Assembly (NCBI GenBank): GCA_031291725.1
Contig: JARLIM010000035.1
Location: forward strand, 102,711-166,710
Source: Acetobacteraceae bacterium
GTDB taxonomy: Bacteria; Pseudomonadota; Alphaproteobacteria; Acetobacterales; Acetobacteraceae
Reading direction: 5' to 3'
DNA: 64,000 nt
Shown here: positions 9,164-17,609 of the stretch, piece by piece
Layout of the letters: each line of letters starts with the position of its first letter
Position numbering within the stretch: the first letter of the stretch is position 1
Position numbers and translations under genes: made by a program
Notes under the pieces: model-generated
Seen by the model: only the letters and a program-made list of their open reading frames with translations
Databases searched by the model: none
What the model was told of the DNA's origin: nothing

Positions 9164-10051
9164 TCAGCCACGTTGCCGCAAAACGACGCGGGCCAGAATA
9201 TTTATGAACAAAACACCGAAGGTGATCAGCAATGCGCCGACCCAGGCAAGCTGCACCCAATCTTCAAAGGGGGAGCCTGCATATTGATAGATCGTCACCG
9301 GCAGGCTGGACATCGGCTCGTTGAGCGCGGTTGACCAATTCAGATTGCCCAGAGACGTGAACAGCAGCGGTGCCGTCTCACCGGCCACGCGGGCGATGGC
9401 CAGCAGCACGCCGGTGGCAATGCCGTTCAGCGCCGCACGGTAGCAGATCAGCACGATGGCCTTCCATTTCGGCGCGCCCAACGCCACCGCCGCCTCACGC
9501 AGCGCCGTTGGGATCAGGGTCAGCATATCCTCGGTGGTGCGCACCACAATCGGGATCACAATCACCGCCAGCGCCGCCACGCCGGCAACACCCGAGAAGC
9601 CGCCAAAGGGGGCAACCAGCAACTGATAGATGAACAGGCCGATCAGGATCGACGGTGCGGAGAGCAGCACGTCTGAGACGAAGCGCACCACATTGCCCAG
9701 CCAGGATGTGCGGGCATATTCCGCCAGGAAGGTGCCGACCAGCAAACCAACCGGCGTGCCGATCAGCACGCCCAGCACGGTCTGGATCAGGCTGCCGACG
9801 ATTGCATTGAGCAATCCGCCGCCCGATCCGGGGGGTTTGGTGATGTTGGTGAACACCGACCAATGAATGCCGCTGCCGCCGAGATAGAGCAGCGTGCCCA
9901 GGATCGCCAGCAGCAGCACCACCGCGATGCCCGTGGCCAGAAAGCACAGTGACTTTGCAATCAGATTGACCCGGGCGCGCCGCTTGGACAGGCTCTCTGC
10001 AATCTTGTGGCTCTTCTGGATCGGCAGAGAAGCCGTTGTTGTCGTGCTCAT
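9164..10051 (-). CDS. pstA: Phosphate ABC transporter permease PstA
   Basis: Encodes 295 aa with about six membrane helices. The EAA-type cytoplasmic loop reads [15 protein letters not shown], the docking site for PstB. The C-terminus ([10 protein letters not shown]) and the position between pstC and pstB support PstA rather than PstC. The start overlaps the pstC stop by four bases. It forms the phosphate channel with PstC. Confidence 0.93.
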   Translation of the reverse strand: MSTTTTASLPIQKSHKIAESLSKRRARVNLIAKSLCFLATGIAVVLLLAILGTLLYLGGSGIHWSVFTNITKPPGSGGGLLNAIVGSLIQTVLGVLIGTPVGLLVGTFLAEYARTSWLGNVVRFVSDVLLSAPSILIGLFIYQLLVAPFGGFSGVAGVAALAVIVIPIVVRTTEDMLTLIPTALREAAVALGAPKWKAIVLICYRAALNGIATGVLLAIARVAGETAPLLFTSLGNLNWSTALNEPMSSLPVTIYQYAGSPFEDWVQLAWVGALLITFGVLFINILARVVLRQRG

Positions 10052-11028
10052 TTCTGCCCCTTAGTGCCCAGCAGCATGCGAGAGATCGCCAGCACGATGA
10101 AAGAGATCACGAACAGCAGGAAACCCAGCGCCAGCAATGAGGACAGCTTGAGGCTGCCTCCCGGCGCTTCAGGAAATTCCAACGCCACGATAGAGGCGAT
10201 GGTGTTGCCCGGCCCGAACAGGCTGGTTGAGATGCGATTGGTGTTGCCGATCACGAATGTGACAGCCATCGTCTCGCCCAGTGCGCGCCCCAGACCGAGC
10301 ATGATGCCACCGATCACCGAGGCGCGGGTATAGGGCAGCACGATGGAGCGAACCACTTCCCAGGTGGTGCAGCCCAGCCCATAGGCCGATTCCTTGAACA
10401 TCGGCGGCACGGTCAGAAACACGTCGCGCATCGTCGCCGCAATAAAGGGCAGGATCATCACTGCCAAAATGAAGGCCGAGGTGAAAATACCAGTGCCGAA
10501 TGCCGGCCCTTGAAACAAAAACCCGATACCGGGCAGATCGCCCAGATTGTCGATCAGGAAGGGCTGCACATAATTGCCCATCAGCGGCACGATGATGAAA
10601 AAGCCCCACATGCCGTAAATAATCGATGGCACGGCAGCGAGCAGTTCAATGGCCGTGCCGAGCGGCGCACGCAGCCAGTTCGGCGCCAGTTCGGTCAGGA
10701 AGAAAGCGCATCCGAAAGCGAGGGGGACGGCGACGAGCAGTGCGATGACGGACGTGATCAGCGTGCCATAGACCGGCACAAGCGCCCCATAATTTTCCTG
10801 CACCGGGTCCCAATCGGTTTCAAAGATGAAGCCAAGACCGAAATGCCTGAACGCAGGCAAGCCACCGATGAAGAGCGAGACGATAATCGCGCCCAGCAGC
10901 ACCAACACAAACAATCCGGCCGCACGGGTGAGCACCGCAAATACGCGATCGCCGACGGATGATCCTCCCGGCGAACTGGCTACAGCATCTGACACGGCAA
11001 ACCCCACGATCCGGAGAGCAGACCACAT
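10048..11028 (-). CDS. pstC: Phosphate ABC transporter permease PstC
   Basis: Encodes up to 326 aa with six or more membrane helices, and a conserved [11 protein letters not shown] segment after the first helix that is characteristic of PstC. The permease loop [14 protein letters not shown] is present. The start is uncertain: the ATG at 11028 has no Shine-Dalgarno sequence because a strong hairpin lies immediately upstream, and a GTG twelve codons in (10995) is an alternative. The first helix begins around residue 35 of the longer version, so either start leaves it intact. Confidence 0.92.
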   Translation of the reverse strand: MWSALRIVGFAVSDAVASSPGGSSVGDRVFAVLTRAAGLFVLVLLGAIIVSLFIGGLPAFRHFGLGFIFETDWDPVQENYGALVPVYGTLITSVIALLVAVPLAFGCAFFLTELAPNWLRAPLGTAIELLAAVPSIIYGMWGFFIIVPLMGNYVQPFLIDNLGDLPGIGFLFQGPAFGTGIFTSAFILAVMILPFIAATMRDVFLTVPPMFKESAYGLGCTTWEVVRSIVLPYTRASVIGGIMLGLGRALGETMAVTFVIGNTNRISTSLFGPGNTIASIVALEFPEAPGGSLKLSSLLALGFLLFVISFIVLAISRMLLGTKGQK

Positions 11029-11034
11029 ACAAAA

Positions 11035-11067
11035 CCAGCGGGGGCAGATGCAATCCGCCCCCGCTGG
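11035..11067 (-). terminator. Intercistronic hairpin between pstS and pstC (attenuator or mRNA stabiliser)
   Basis: A perfect 11-bp G/C-rich stem pairs 11035-11045 with 11057-11067. On the minus strand it is followed by TTTT just before pstC, so it looks like an intrinsic terminator. Partial termination or 3-prime end protection here would make the binding protein pstS more abundant than the membrane subunits, as is common in ABC importers. Confidence 0.65.
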
Positions 11068-11083
11068 AATGTCACTTTACAGA

Positions 11084-12094
11084 TCAACCCTTGATCTGGG
11101 CAGCCCAAGCGGCACGGATCGCGTTCTGCACAGCAACCGGAAGCGGCACATAGAGCAGGTCGGTGGCGATCTTGTTGCCGTTGCTGAAGGACCAGTCGAA
11201 CAACTTGGTCACGGCCTTGCTCTGCGCCGGCTCCTTGGCGTCGGTGGGCAGCAGCACGAAGGTGGCCGACTCAATCGGCCAGCTCGCCGCACCCGGCTCG
11301 TCGTTCAGGTCGATGGCGAAGTTCTGCACAGCCGACCAATCGGCCGAAGAAGCAGCAGCCGAGAAGGCCTCCATCGTCGGCGTGACGAAGTTGCCTGCCT
11401 TGTTGCGCAGCTGGGTGGTGACGAGGTGGTTCTGGAAGGCATAGGCGCTCTCGACGTAGCCGATGCCGCCCTTGACCTGATGCACAGTCGCCGCAACGCC
11501 CTCAGAACCCTTCGCACCGTTGCCAACCGGCCACTTCACGGAGGTGGAGGAGCCAACGGCGGTCTTCCAGTTCGGGTCGATCATCGACAGATAATCGGTG
11601 AACACGAACGTGGTGCCCGAACCATCGGCGCGATAAACCGGCGCGATGGCGAGGTTGGGCAGGTTCACGCCATGGTTCAGCTCAACCAGCTTCGGGTCGT
11701 TCCACTTGGTGATCTTGCCGAGATAGATTTCAGCCAGGATTTCACCGGTCAGCTTGATCTGGTTGGCTTCGATGCCGGGCAGGTTGACGGCCATCACCAC
11801 GCCACCGATGGCGGTCGGGAATTGCAGAAGGTTATGCGCCTTCAGATCGTCCGCCTTCACCGGCATGTCCGACGCGCCGAAATCGACCGTGCGGTTGTTG
11901 ATCTGGTTGATGCCGGCGCCCGACCCGATCGACTGATAATTCAGCTTGATGCCGGTCGGCGCCGAGGCGGCTTCCGCCCACTTGCCATAGATGGGAGCAG
12001 CGAAGCTGGAACCGGCGCCGGTGATCTGCTGGGCTTGCGCACCGAACGAGATGGCGGCCAGAGCAACAGCAATGGCGGAAGATGCGAGTTTCAT
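11084..12094 (-). CDS. pstS: Phosphate ABC transporter substrate-binding protein PstS
   Basis: Encodes 336 aa. It is a periplasmic phosphate-binding protein with signal peptide MKLASSAIAVALAAISFGAQA and the family start QQITGAGSSFAAPIYGKW. Phosphate-contacting motifs include GAGSSF, the SDMP segment and YRADGSGTTFVFTDYL. The ATG at 12094 is preceded four bases earlier by GGAGG; a longer in-frame start ten codons upstream would disrupt the signal peptide. It is the first gene of pstSCAB-phoU-phoB. Confidence 0.96.
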   Translation of the reverse strand: MKLASSAIAVALAAISFGAQAQQITGAGSSFAAPIYGKWAEAASAPTGIKLNYQSIGSGAGINQINNRTVDFGASDMPVKADDLKAHNLLQFPTAIGGVVMAVNLPGIEANQIKLTGEILAEIYLGKITKWNDPKLVELNHGVNLPNLAIAPVYRADGSGTTFVFTDYLSMIDPNWKTAVGSSTSVKWPVGNGAKGSEGVAATVHQVKGGIGYVESAYAFQNHLVTTQLRNKAGNFVTPTMEAFSAAASSADWSAVQNFAIDLNDEPGAASWPIESATFVLLPTDAKEPAQSKAVTKLFDWSFSNGNKIATDLLYVPLPVAVQNAIRAAWAAQIKG

Positions 12095-12198
12095 AAAACC
12101 TCCGTGGGGTCGCTGCCGGGACATCCGACACGCGGGCCAGCCGGGGCGCTTCCCCGGCCGATCAACACGCGGCGGAACCTAGTCTTGCTTCGCGACTC

Positions 12199-12231
12199 TA
12201 CGATTGCAGTTTGATGAAGCTTTTATGACAG
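12199..12231 (-). promoter_or_regulatory. Pho box (PhoB operator) upstream of pstS
   Basis: Read on the minus strand there are three contiguous 11-bp units: CTGTCATAAAA (12231-12221), GCTTCATCAAA (12220-12210) and CTGCAATCGTA (12209-12199). The first unit matches the PhoB consensus (CTGTCAT plus four A/T bases) exactly, and the others diverge progressively. It lies about 105 bases before the pstS start codon. I could not identify a convincing -10 downstream. Confidence 0.75.
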
Positions 12232-12257
12232 TCCACGATCTCATATTCGATGCAACA

Positions 12258-13955
12258 TCAGACCAATTCCAACAGGGCGTCCCGCCCGAGGCGCTGGCAG
12301 AAATTCCCAAATTCCTCAGCGGGTTGACGCCCTGAAGCGAAGGCTTTGAGCAAGGGCGCCAACGCCGCCCCAATGCCTGATTCCGCCACGCGCTCATGCA
12401 GTTTGAATGACAGCCGCGTGCCGACGAAATCACCACCGACGAACAACGCATAAAAGCCCGGCATCCGCCCGACGAGGCCGATATCGCCGGCATAGGAGCG
12501 TGCGCAGCCATTCGGGCAGCCGGTGATGCGCAGGCTGATCCGCTCATTCTCCAGACCGAATTTTGCCAATTCGGCCTCGATTTGCGCCATCAACGGACCA
12601 CGCGCCCGCTCAGCCTCCGTCAACGCCAAACCGCAGGTCGGCAGCGCCGGGCATGCCAGCGTCCAACGCGACAGCGGCGACAGGCTCTCGGCCGAGACCA
12701 CACACGCAGCGGCCAAAATACCGTCGATCTCGGCGCGATGGACGATGTCGAGGTTGGAGAGCAGAATGTCCTGTTGGGCTGTCACAATCGGGTCGGCGCC
12801 GAAGCGGCTGACAATCTCCCGCAAGGCGCTGCGCAGCTTCACGCTGCCCGTGTCGGCGATCCGGCCCGACGGCACGGCCACGCCCAGCCAATATTTGCCA
12901 TCGCCCTGCGCATGCCAGCCCAGGATTTCGGGAATTTTGAAGCCCTGCATCGGCAGCGGATCGGCGAGTTCGCGACCATACAGCCGGGCGAGTTCGGCGC
13001 GCGTCCATGCCTCGCCGTGATCCTGCACAACGTACTTCAATCGTGCGCGCTTGCGATCGCCACGATTGCCGTGCTCGCGATGCAGCGACACCACGGCCTT
13101 GGTCACGGCCAGCAATTCATCCGGCCCGACCGAGGCCAGAATGCTGCCCATGCGTGGGAAGGTATCGGGGCGATTATGCGTCATGCCCAGGCCGCCACCG
13201 ACGGCCAGATTATAGCCGATCAACGTCTGGCCATCGAAGACCGGGATGATGCCGAGATCGTTGGTCAGCACGTCGATGGAATTGTCGTCGGGCGAGGCAA
13301 TGCCGATCTTGAATTTGCGCGGCAGATAGGTCTCGCCATACAACGGCTCCACCTCTTCGCCGCCGCTGCTGTCTTCATCGAGGAAAATCTCGTGATAGGC
13401 CCGGCTGGCCGGCAGCAATGCCTCACTCAACAGACGCGCATCAGCTTCCAGACGGGCATGCTGCACATCGCGCAGCGGGGCCGGGCTGGTGGTGACATTG
13501 CGCACCACGTCGCCGCAGGCAGCAAGCGTGGTCAGCAGCGTCGCGTTGATGCCGGCAATGGCCGATTTCAAATCGTGCTTTTTAATAACGTGGAATTGGA
13601 TCGCCTGACGGGTGGTCAGCCGCAGCGTGGCATTGGCGTAGCGATCAGCCAGACCGTCGAGCGCGAGATATTGCGCCGCCGTCAGCCGCCCCCCCGGCAT
13701 GCGCACGCGGCTCATGAAGGAATACTCCTTCTCCAGCCCGGCCTTTTTGCGCGGAGTGGCTGAATCGCGGTCATACTGCTCGTATGTTCCATGGAATTTC
13801 AGAAGGTTATACCCATCTTCCGAAACCTGATCGCCCGCCGCCGCCAGTTCCTCCGCCAGCGCGCCACGCAGGCGATTGCTGGTCTGTTTGAGGGTCTCAA
13901 CCCCGGTCAACTTCACTGGCGGCGCAATCAGGCTCAGACCATCGGGCGGCGTCAT
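12258..13955 (-). CDS. cysI: Assimilatory sulfite reductase hemoprotein subunit CysI
   Basis: Encodes 565 aa, close to the E. coli length of 570. It reduces sulfite to sulfide by six electrons using siroheme coupled to a [4Fe-4S] cluster. The four cluster cysteines are visible as CPALPTC near residues 435-441 and GCPNGC near 480-485. The N-terminal half has KFHGTYEQYDRD and the siroheme-binding RLTTRQAIQFH. The ATG at 13955 has GGAGA just upstream; a longer in-frame start nine codons earlier is less likely. No flavoprotein subunit cysJ is in the window, so the electron donor (NADPH or ferredoxin) is unknown. A palindrome sits in its upstream region. Confidence 0.94.
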   Translation of the reverse strand: MTPPDGLSLIAPPVKLTGVETLKQTSNRLRGALAEELAAAGDQVSEDGYNLLKFHGTYEQYDRDSATPRKKAGLEKEYSFMSRVRMPGGRLTAAQYLALDGLADRYANATLRLTTRQAIQFHVIKKHDLKSAIAGINATLLTTLAACGDVVRNVTTSPAPLRDVQHARLEADARLLSEALLPASRAYHEIFLDEDSSGGEEVEPLYGETYLPRKFKIGIASPDDNSIDVLTNDLGIIPVFDGQTLIGYNLAVGGGLGMTHNRPDTFPRMGSILASVGPDELLAVTKAVVSLHREHGNRGDRKRARLKYVVQDHGEAWTRAELARLYGRELADPLPMQGFKIPEILGWHAQGDGKYWLGVAVPSGRIADTGSVKLRSALREIVSRFGADPIVTAQQDILLSNLDIVHRAEIDGILAAACVVSAESLSPLSRWTLACPALPTCGLALTEAERARGPLMAQIEAELAKFGLENERISLRITGCPNGCARSYAGDIGLVGRMPGFYALFVGGDFVGTRLSFKLHERVAESGIGAALAPLLKAFASGRQPAEEFGNFCQRLGRDALLELV

Positions 13956-13983
13956 CGCATTCTCCAGGCAGAAACAGGCCAAA

Positions 13984-14025
13984 GTTCAATTTACATGTTG
14001 AACTCGCATGTAAGGTTCTTATATA
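13984..14025 (+). promoter_or_regulatory. Promoter with overlapping palindromic operator between cysI and a 42-aa ORF
   Basis: On the plus strand TTGAAC (13998-14003), a 16-bp spacer and TATATA (14020-14025) form a good sigma-70 promoter pointing at the small ORF at 14058. Two inverted repeats overlap it: GTTCAA/TTGAAC (13984-13989 and 13998-14003) and TTACATG/CATGTAA (13991-13997 and 14007-14013, nine-base gap). The second is the more operator-like. Because cysI reads away on the minus strand, a bound regulator could control both. The cysteine-free Rrf2 protein encoded next door is a candidate; this is inference. Confidence 0.5.
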
Positions 14026-14057
14026 CCTTTTCAAGAATGTGAAATGGAAATCCTACC

Positions 14058-14186
14058 ATGAGTGCGCAGATCACCGCATATCTCCCCACCGGCGAACGGA
14101 TGACGTCGCAGCGTGCCGCCTCGTTCTGGTCGCGCATCCGCGGCTTCCTGGCGCTGGCCAGTGAAGCGGTGTTTTTGGTCGGCTAA
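14058..14186 (+). CDS. Small hypothetical protein, 42 aa
   Basis: Unrecognised. The ORF starts at an ATG about 33 bases after a good -10 box and ends with TAA. Its sequence is basic and amphipathic in the middle (FWSRIRGFLALASEAVF), and the C-terminal half could lie on a membrane surface. It is flanked by minus-strand cysI and the minus-strand Rrf2 gene, so no other gene uses this promoter in this direction. It could be a genuine small protein of the sulfur regulon or only a short transcribed region. A weak GGAAA lies upstream as ribosome site. Confidence 0.4.
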   Translation: MSAQITAYLPTGERMTSQRAASFWSRIRGFLALASEAVFLVG

Positions 14187-14207
14187 TTTCGGCGCTGCCG
14201 GGCGGGC

Positions 14208-14669
14208 TTAGATCGCGAAGCTAATCGGCTCGTCGCTAGCCCGGCGCAACCCGGCCAGACCGGCGCGCTTGATCAGATCGTCCAGGCTCAATTTTTCCAA
14301 CGCCGCACGCGCCACCGCGTCCAGCTCATCCCAGAGCGGATCGATCACTTTCGTCTGCAATGGGCCAGCCGGGCCATCGCCCGCCTCGCTCGGCTCGGCT
14401 GATCCCAGCGCGACCGCCACCGCCACCACTTCAGACAGCAGAATATCCCGCCTCGGCCGCCCCAGCCGGTAGCCACCGCGTGGGCCGCGCACGGAATCGA
14501 GCAATTCGGCGCGCGACAAGGCTTGAAGCAATGGCTCCATGCCGCGCCGCGCCAATCCCAGACGCTCGGCAAGGTCGGCGGCACTGACGGTGCCGGTGCG
14601 TCCGGCATGGAAGGCGATGTCCAGCATGATGCTCACCGCCACCATCGCGCGATCACGACGAATCAACAT
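14208..14669 (-). CDS. Rrf2 family transcriptional regulator (CymR-like, no Fe-S cysteines)
   Basis: Encodes 153 aa with an N-terminal winged helix (SAADLAERLGLARRGMEPLLQAL), the Rrf2 wing GPRGGYRLGRP, and a C-terminal dimerisation helix ending in LEKLSLDDLIKRAGL. IscR and NsrR members bind an iron-sulfur cluster through three cysteines; this protein has no cysteine at all. In Firmicutes the cluster-free member CymR controls cysteine metabolism together with CysK. Lying between cysI and divergent cysK, this one probably regulates sulfur assimilation. An inverted repeat ACCAC/GTGGT (14692-14696, 14708-14712) is in the 54-bp gap to cysK. Confidence 0.85.
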   Translation of the reverse strand: MLIRRDRAMVAVSIMLDIAFHAGRTGTVSAADLAERLGLARRGMEPLLQALSRAELLDSVRGPRGGYRLGRPRRDILLSEVVAVAVALGSAEPSEAGDGPAGPLQTKVIDPLWDELDAVARAALEKLSLDDLIKRAGLAGLRRASDEPISFAI

Positions 14670-14723
14670 ACGCCCCGTCCCCTCCCCCTAAACCACGACG
14701 CAAGGATGTGGTAATGAGGCCGT

Positions 14724-15713
14724 ATGAGCAAGTCTTCCGCGCACAACGCTGCCGAATTCTCCCCTCCGCCCCCGCGCGGTCGTATCTACAACTCCATTTT
14801 GGACACGGTGGGCGGCACGCCGCTGGTCCGAATACCCCGCATTTCGGCAGCCGACGGGCTCTGTGCCGATCTGGCGGTCAAGCTGGAATATTTCAATCCG
14901 CTTGGCTCGGTGAAGGATCGTGTGGGCCTGGCGATGATCAACGCTGCCGAAGCGGCGGGGGAGATCTGGCCGGAACGATCAACCATCGTCGAGCCGACCT
15001 CCGGCAATACCGGCATCGCACTCGCCTTCGTCGCCGCCTCGCGGGGCTATCGGCTGTTGGTGACGATGCCGGAAGGCGCCTCCATCGAGCGGCGCAAGAT
15101 GCTGCGGTTGATGGGTGCCTCGGTGGTGCTCACACCGGCGCGCTCCGGAATGGCCGGGGCGATTGCCAAGGCCGAGGAGATCGTCGCCTCCACACCGGGG
15201 GCCTGGATGGCGCGGCAATTCGACAATCCGGCCAACCCGGCGATGCATGAAGCCACCACCGCCGAGGAAATCTGGGTGGACACGGATGGCCGCGTGGACA
15301 TCATCGTCGGTGGCGCAGGCACTGGCGGCACCATCACCGGCATCGCCCGCCGCCTCAAGCCACGCAAGCCGGGGCTGCGCATCTGCGTGGTAGAGCCTGC
15401 GGAAAGTGCGGTGCTCTCGGGTGACGAGCCGGGGCCGCACGGCATTCAGGGCATCGGGCCGGGCTTTCTGCCGGAAAATCTCGATATGTCGCTGGTCGAT
15501 GAGGTGCTGCGGGTTTCCGAACGCGACGCCATTGCCACGGCGCGGCGCTGTGCCCAGATGGAAGGTCTGCCTGTTGGCATCTCCTCCGGTGCGGCGCTGC
15601 GGGCAGCTCTCGATCTGGCGCGCAACCCGGCCAATGCGGGTCGCCTGATCGTTGCCATCGCGCCATCTTTCGCCGAACGCTATTTGTCCACCGCCCTGTT
15701 CAACGGCCTTTGA
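14724..15713 (+). CDS. cysK: Cysteine synthase A (O-acetylserine sulfhydrylase)
   Basis: Encodes 329 aa of fold-type II PLP enzymes. The PLP lysine is Lys64 in the motif NPLGSVKDR. The substrate loop is PTSGNTGIA and the phosphate-binding glycines are [11 protein letters not shown]. It joins sulfide, made by CysI, to O-acetylserine to give cysteine. The C-terminus ends in RYLSTALF, close to the E. coli CysK form. The first 20 residues are a Pro/Ser-rich extension. It is divergent from the Rrf2 regulator and followed after 17 bases by a metallo-hydrolase gene. Confidence 0.94.
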   Translation: MSKSSAHNAAEFSPPPPRGRIYNSILDTVGGTPLVRIPRISAADGLCADLAVKLEYFNPLGSVKDRVGLAMINAAEAAGEIWPERSTIVEPTSGNTGIALAFVAASRGYRLLVTMPEGASIERRKMLRLMGASVVLTPARSGMAGAIAKAEEIVASTPGAWMARQFDNPANPAMHEATTAEEIWVDTDGRVDIIVGGAGTGGTITGIARRLKPRKPGLRICVVEPAESAVLSGDEPGPHGIQGIGPGFLPENLDMSLVDEVLRVSERDAIATARRCAQMEGLPVGISSGAALRAALDLARNPANAGRLIVAIAPSFAERYLSTALFNGL

Positions 15714-15730
15714 TTTTAAAGGATTTTTCA

Positions 15731-16408
15731 GTGGCCACTCTGCAAATTGCCGTCATTCCCGTCACGATCTTCCAGCAGAACTGCGCCATCGTCTGGGACA
15801 AGGACACGCGTGACTGCATGGTTGTCGATCCGGGCGGCGAGCCAGGCCGGATTGTCGATGCGCTCAACCGCTTCGATCTACAGCCGCAAATGCTGCTGCT
15901 CACCCACGGCCATCTCGACCATGCGGGCGGAGCCAAGGCGCTCAAGGGACTGATCGACGAAAATCGCCTCAAGCAGGGCTTGGCTCCGGCACCGCTGGTG
16001 GGCCCCGATCAGCGCGATACTTTCCTGCTCGACAACATCGAGTCGCAGGCGCTGGCCTATGGCATGACCGGACTGCGCAATGCCCAGCCGGACCGCTTCC
16101 TGACCGAGGGCGAAGTGATCAGCCTCGGCGGATTGCGATTTGACGTGCTGCACTGCCCAGGCCACACGCCGGGGCATCTGGTGTTTGTGGAAAAGACCGC
16201 CCGCTTCGCATTGGTCGGCGACGTGCTGTTCCGTGGCAGCGTTGGCCGCACCGATTTCCCTTATGGCAGTCATGAGCAATTGCTGGAATCAATCGAAACC
16301 AAGCTGCTGCCGCTGGGCGACGATGTGCAGTTTCTCTGCGGCCACGGCGAAGGCTCATCGATTGGCGTTGAACGCCAGACGAACCCGTTTCTGAAAGATA
16401 TGGCGTGA
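15731..16408 (+). CDS. Metallo-beta-lactamase-fold hydrolase (glyoxalase II-like, YcbL type)
   Basis: Encodes 225 aa. The zinc-binding motif THGHLDH is at residues 58-64, with further ligands in HCPGHTPGH and the bridging Asp in LVGDVLFRGSVGRTDFPYG, and a final LCGHG. The RGSVGRTDFP pattern is typical of YcbL/GloC-like type II glyoxalases and related thioester hydrolases. I chose the GTG at 15731, which has AAGGA seven bases upstream; a TTG seven codons earlier overlaps the cysK stop. Its position behind cysK hints at thiol chemistry, such as hydrolysis of glutathione or other thioesters, but the substrate is not shown. Confidence 0.85.
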   Translation: MATLQIAVIPVTIFQQNCAIVWDKDTRDCMVVDPGGEPGRIVDALNRFDLQPQMLLLTHGHLDHAGGAKALKGLIDENRLKQGLAPAPLVGPDQRDTFLLDNIESQALAYGMTGLRNAQPDRFLTEGEVISLGGLRFDVLHCPGHTPGHLVFVEKTARFALVGDVLFRGSVGRTDFPYGSHEQLLESIETKLLPLGDDVQFLCGHGEGSSIGVERQTNPFLKDMA

Positions 16409-16465
16409 CCCTGGGATACGCACCGCAATCGGGCGCTTGGGTGAACCAGCGTCTATGGGGCGGGA

Positions 16466-16540
16466 TGGTGGGCGATACAGGGATTGAACCTGTGACCTTC
16501 CCCGTGTCAGGGGGACGCTCTCCCGCTGAGCTAATCGCCC
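16466..16540 (-). tRNA. tRNA-Val (anticodon GAC)
   Basis: The minus strand folds as a full cloverleaf. The acceptor stem is GGGCGAT/ATCGCCC, the D-arm contains AGCTCAGCGGGAGAGC, the anticodon stem TCCCC/GGGGA encloses loop CTGACAC with anticodon GAC, and the T-loop contains GGTTCAATCC. CCA is encoded at 16466-16468. No CDS overlaps on the same strand. Confidence 0.96.
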
Positions 16541-16604
16541 GCTGGTTCGGCGCTTCTATATCGCCCCCCGCTGGGCCGCAAGTGTTACAGGATGTCTGTT
16601 CGAC

Positions 16605-17507
16605 ATGGCTGGGCGGCCTCAGCGCGTGAACGAAAGGCTTGCGGAATTTGCGCTGGCTGAACTCACGCCCCCCGTGGAGTTGCTCGCCCCCACAGCCCCA
16701 CGCGTGCCAGTGCTGTTCACCTCCGCCCATTCTGGACAGATCTACCCATCTGATTTCATTTCAGCTTCCCGGCTCGATCCGGCGGGATTACGGCGCAGTG
16801 AGGATAGTTTTGTCGATGAATTATTCGATATTGCTCCCCGACTCGGGGCCCCCTTATTGCGCGCCCGCTTCCCTCGCGCGTTCTGCGACCCCAATCGGGA
16901 GAAATGGGAACTCGACCCCGCAATGTTCAGCGAATCGCTGCCGCATTGGGTGAACACCAAAAGTCCGCGCGTGGCGGTGGGCCTGGGCACGGTGGCGCGG
17001 GTGGTGGCGTCGGGCGACACGATCTACCGCACGAAACTGCGTTTCCCCGAGGTGCAAAGCCGCATCGAGCATTGTTGGCAAAGCTTTCACGACGCACTCG
17101 CCGCCGAACTCGCCACGATTCGGGCGCGATTCGGCATCGCTGTGCTGATCGATTGCCATTCGATGCCCCGCTCCAGCCAATCCCGCGCCGACCGCGCCGA
17201 TATCGTCATCGGTGATGCGCATGGCACCGCCTGTGCGGCCGAATGGGTGCGTACGGCCGAGGAGCGGCTGCAAAGCCTGGGCTTCCGCACCCGGCGCAAC
17301 GATCCCTATGCCGGCGGCTATATCACCCGCCATTACGGCCGCCCACCCGAGGGCGTGCATGCGATCCAGCTGGAAATCTGCCGCTCGCTCTACATGAACG
17401 AGACGAATTTCACCCGGGCGTCGAATTTCGAGGATGTCCGCAACAGACTCAGCCATTTCGCCACTGATATCGTGCGACATGCCTCCGCGATGGCAGGCCA
17501 GGCTTAG
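16605..17507 (+). CDS. N-formylglutamate amidohydrolase family protein
   Basis: Encodes 300 aa. The family (PF05013) is a zinc-dependent hydrolase related to carboxypeptidases. Visible signatures are FTSAHSGQIYP near the start, the RSEDSFVDELF segment, ARFPRAFCDPNRE, the metal-site LIDCHSMP around residue 184, and HAIQLEICRSLYMNE near the end. HutG-type members release glutamate and formate from N-formylglutamate in histidine breakdown. No other hut gene lies nearby, so the true substrate may differ. A GTG seven codons into the ORF is an alternative start. Confidence 0.87.
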   Translation: MAGRPQRVNERLAEFALAELTPPVELLAPTAPRVPVLFTSAHSGQIYPSDFISASRLDPAGLRRSEDSFVDELFDIAPRLGAPLLRARFPRAFCDPNREKWELDPAMFSESLPHWVNTKSPRVAVGLGTVARVVASGDTIYRTKLRFPEVQSRIEHCWQSFHDALAAELATIRARFGIAVLIDCHSMPRSSQSRADRADIVIGDAHGTACAAEWVRTAEERLQSLGFRTRRNDPYAGGYITRHYGRPPEGVHAIQLEICRSLYMNETNFTRASNFEDVRNRLSHFATDIVRHASAMAGQA

Positions 17508-17517
17508 AATTCTGGGC

Positions 17518-17549
17518 AAAAAAAGTGGCGGTGCCCGAGAGCACCGCCA
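17518..17549 (-). terminator. Rho-independent terminator on the minus strand
   Basis: A perfect 9-bp stem, TGGCGGTGC with GCACCGCCA (17526-17534 and 17541-17549) and a six-base loop. On the minus strand it is followed by a run of seven T residues (17518-17524). The T-run shows that it serves minus-strand transcription, although the hairpin may also stop the plus-strand amidohydrolase transcript. Confidence 0.8.
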
Positions 17550-17603
17550 AGTTTAGGGAGGAAACGTCCAAGAAAGCAGCAGTGGCAAAGCCATCATGCT
17601 GCG
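17518..17603 (-). ncRNA. Candidate small RNA with anti-Shine-Dalgarno motif
   Basis: The minus strand between the amidohydrolase and transglycosylase genes holds a promoter, about 86 transcribed bases and a textbook terminator, with no downstream minus-strand gene. The predicted transcript presents an unpaired GUUUCCUCCCUAAA (complement of 17552-17565) just before the terminator hairpin. This would pair with strong AGGGAGGAAAC ribosome sites; C/U-rich anti-SD loops of this kind are known in alphaproteobacterial small RNAs. It also contains a 14-codon ORF (17597-17553, MMALPLLLSWTFPP), so a leader peptide or microprotein is the alternative reading. Confidence 0.5.
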
Positions 17604-17609
17604 ATGCAC

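Noticed and set aside
10826..12214. A 462-codon plus-strand frame opposite pstS and pstC
   Set aside because: It crosses the Pho box, the pstS-pstC hairpin and two real genes, and its composition is shadow-like.
14208..14669. Rrf2 protein as IscR or NsrR
   Set aside because: The three conserved cluster-binding cysteines are missing; the protein has no cysteine.
16405..16629. A 74-codon plus-strand ORF across the tRNA-Val locus
   Set aside because: It is the antisense reading of the tRNA gene and its flanks.
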